Origin: Reyranella sp.
GTDB lineage: Bacteria; Pseudomonadota; Alphaproteobacteria; Reyranellales; Reyranellaceae
DNA length: 5,647 nt
Direction of reading: 5' to 3'
NCBI GenBank assembly: GCA_004296815.1
Contig: SCVT01000093.1
Location: 1 to 5,647 of the forward strand
A program made the position numbers and the translations under genes. The notes beneath the pieces are model-generated. The model worked only from the letters and a program-made list of their open reading frames with translations. It did not search any database and was not told where the DNA came from. Every line of letters starts with the position of its first letter. Position 1 is the stretch's first letter. This document shows positions 4,447 through 5,647 of the stretch, one piece after another.

Positions 4447-5647
4447 ATGACCGCGATTGAGGGCCGTTCGGCCGCAAAAGCGCAGTCCCGCAGTTCGAGC
4501 GCCGCCGACTGGTCGCTCACCAGCTGGCGCAGCCGTCCGGCGCTGCAGATGCCGGTCTATCCGGACGCCGCCGCGCTGGCCGGCGCCGAGGCGCGCCTGC
4601 GCCGCTATCCGCCGCTGGTCTTTGCGGGTGAAGCCCGCAAGCTGAAGGGCGCCCTGGCCAAGGTCGCCAACGGCGAGGCCTTCCTGCTGCAGGGCGGCGA
4701 TTGCGCCGAGAGCTTCGCCGACTTCACCGCCAACAACATCCGCGACACGTTCCGCGTGCTGCTGCAGATGGCCGTCGTGCTGACTTACGGCGCGGGCGTG
4801 CCCGTCGTGAAGGTCGGCCGCATGGCCGGCCAGTTCGCCAAGCCGCGCTCGTCCAACGTCGAGAAGGTGGGCGACGTCGAGCTGCCGTCCTACCGCGGCG
4901 ATAACGTCAACGGCTTCGAGTTCACCGCCGCCTCACGCTTGCCGGATCCGGAGCGCATGGTGCAGGCCTACAACCAGTCGGCCGCGACGCTCAACCTGCT
5001 GCGCGCCTTTGCCCAGGGCGGCTACGCCGATCTGCACGAGGTCAACCGCTGGAACCTCGACTTCGTGCGCAACTCGCCGGCATCGGCGCGCTACCAGGAC
5101 CTGGCCGCGCGCCTCGACGAGACGCTGAACTTCATGGCCGCCTGCGGCCTCACTTCGGCGACGACGCCGCAGATCGCCGAGACCGACTTCTTCACCAGCC
5201 ACGAGGCGCTGCTGCTGCAGTACGAGGAGGCGCTGACCCGCGTCGATTCGACCTCGGGCGACTGGTACGACTGCTCGGCCCACATGGTGTGGATCGGCGA
5301 TCGCACGCGCCAGCCCGACGGTGCGCATGTCGAGTTCCTGCGCGGGGTGCGCAACCCGCTCGGCTTCAAGTGCGGCCCCTCGCTCTCGGTCGACGACACG
5401 CTGAAGCTGATCGACACGCTCAACCCGGCCAACGAGGCCGGCCGCATCGTGCTGATCGTGCGCATGGGCGCCGACAAGGTCGCCGAGAAGCTGCCGCCGC
5501 TGGTGCGCGCGGTGAAGCGCGCCGGCAAGTCGGTCGTCTGGTCGTGCGATCCGATGCACGGCAACACCGAGACGGCGTCGAACGGCAAGAAGACGCGCCA
5601 TTTCGACAACATCCTGCGCGAGGTGAAGGAGTTCTTCGCCGTGCACC
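4447..5647 (+). CDS. aroG: Class II 3-deoxy-7-phosphoheptulonate (DAHP) synthase, 3' end outside window
   Basis: This enzyme joins phosphoenolpyruvate and erythrose 4-phosphate to give DAHP, the first step of the shikimate pathway to Phe, Tyr, Trp and chorismate-derived compounds. The window shows 400 residues plus one base. Class II enzymes are roughly 450-475 residues, so some 50-75 are lost at the window edge. Family motifs visible are QGGDCAESF (82-90) with metal-ligand Cys86, [12 protein letters not shown] (124-135), [10 protein letters not shown] (197-206), WIGDRTRQ (282-289), [11 protein letters not shown] (302-312), IVRMGADK (337-344) and [10 protein letters not shown] (365-374) with metal-ligand His371. 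By correspondence with the Mycobacterium tuberculosis enzyme, Arg125, Arg286, Lys308 and Arg339 should bind substrate; the remaining Glu and Asp metal ligands would fall beyond the window. The frame is unbroken. The name aroG follows class II usage; the class I E. coli AroG is not homologous in the ordinary sense. Feedback properties cannot be judged here. Confidence 0.96.
   Translation, partial: MTAIEGRSAAKAQSRSSSAADWSLTSWRSRPALQMPVYPDAAALAGAEARLRRYPPLVFAGEARKLKGALAKVANGEAFLLQGGDCAESFADFTANNIRDTFRVLLQMAVVLTYGAGVPVVKVGRMAGQFAKPRSSNVEKVGDVELPSYRGDNVNGFEFTAASRLPDPERMVQAYNQSAATLNLLRAFAQGGYADLHEVNRWNLDFVRNSPASARYQDLAARLDETLNFMAACGLTSATTPQIAETDFFTSHEALLLQYEEALTRVDSTSGDWYDCSAHMVWIGDRTRQPDGAHVEFLRGVRNPLGFKCGPSLSVDDTLKLIDTLNPANEAGRIVLIVRMGADKVAEKLPPLVRAVKRAGKSVVWSCDPMHGNTETASNGKKTRHFDNILREVKEFFAVH

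Noticed and set aside
4933..5646. A minus-strand open frame of 237 codons near the window end
   Set aside because: It is antisense to the class II DAHP synthase, whose frame runs unbroken from 4447 and carries the family's metal and substrate residues.
1..5647. Mobile elements, CRISPR arrays, tRNA or rRNA genes, defence or toxin-antitoxin systems
   Set aside because: No transposase or integrase motif, evenly spaced short repeats, cloverleaf or defence-type protein was seen; all the larger stretches are covered by conserved housekeeping or transport genes.

Overview
The window is a compact, GC-rich stretch of bacterial chromosome with strong G/C preference at third codon positions. It most likely comes from an alphaproteobacterium. 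Three things point there: twin-arginine-exported LivK-type binding proteins, a glutathione reductase with the CVIRGC active site, and a class II (plant-type) DAHP synthase. A Reyranella- or Rhodospirillales-like genome would fit, but that is an inference from gene content and is not tested here. No mobile element, CRISPR array, RNA gene or phage gene was seen.

Layout. (1) Positions 1-843 hold the C-terminal two thirds of a periplasmic substrate-binding protein of the branched-chain amino acid ABC transporter family, cut by the window start and followed by a strong intrinsic terminator. (2) Positions 1050-2270 hold a complete tandem paralogue, read from a TTG codon with a strong ribosome binding site and a Tat signal peptide, followed by a terminator with the same stem. 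(3) Positions 2336-2821 on the minus strand hold a small exported protein with four EF-hand loops, convergent with the paralogue. (4) Positions 2965-4350 hold glutathione reductase, divergent from the EF-hand gene. (5) Positions 4447-5647 hold a class II 3-deoxy-7-phosphoheptulonate synthase cut by the window end. A roughly 100-base spacer with two GC-rich hairpins lies before it.

How the genes relate. The two binding proteins are a tandem duplication: no indels over 280 shared codons, and about 79% amino acid identity by hand count. Each has its own terminator, and no permease or ATPase gene is in view, so they may supply a transporter encoded outside the window. The EF-hand protein, glutathione reductase and DAHP synthase have separate roles (envelope calcium binding, cytosolic thiol redox, entry to the shikimate pathway) and look like ordinary neighbours rather than one system.

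I found no convincing undescribed system. The points most worth a second look are the uneven divergence between the two binding-protein copies (a nearly identical 5' tract and a sharply diverged block in the C-terminal part), the cysteine pair bracketing the fourth EF-hand loop, and the mutually exclusive hairpins ahead of the DAHP synthase gene.
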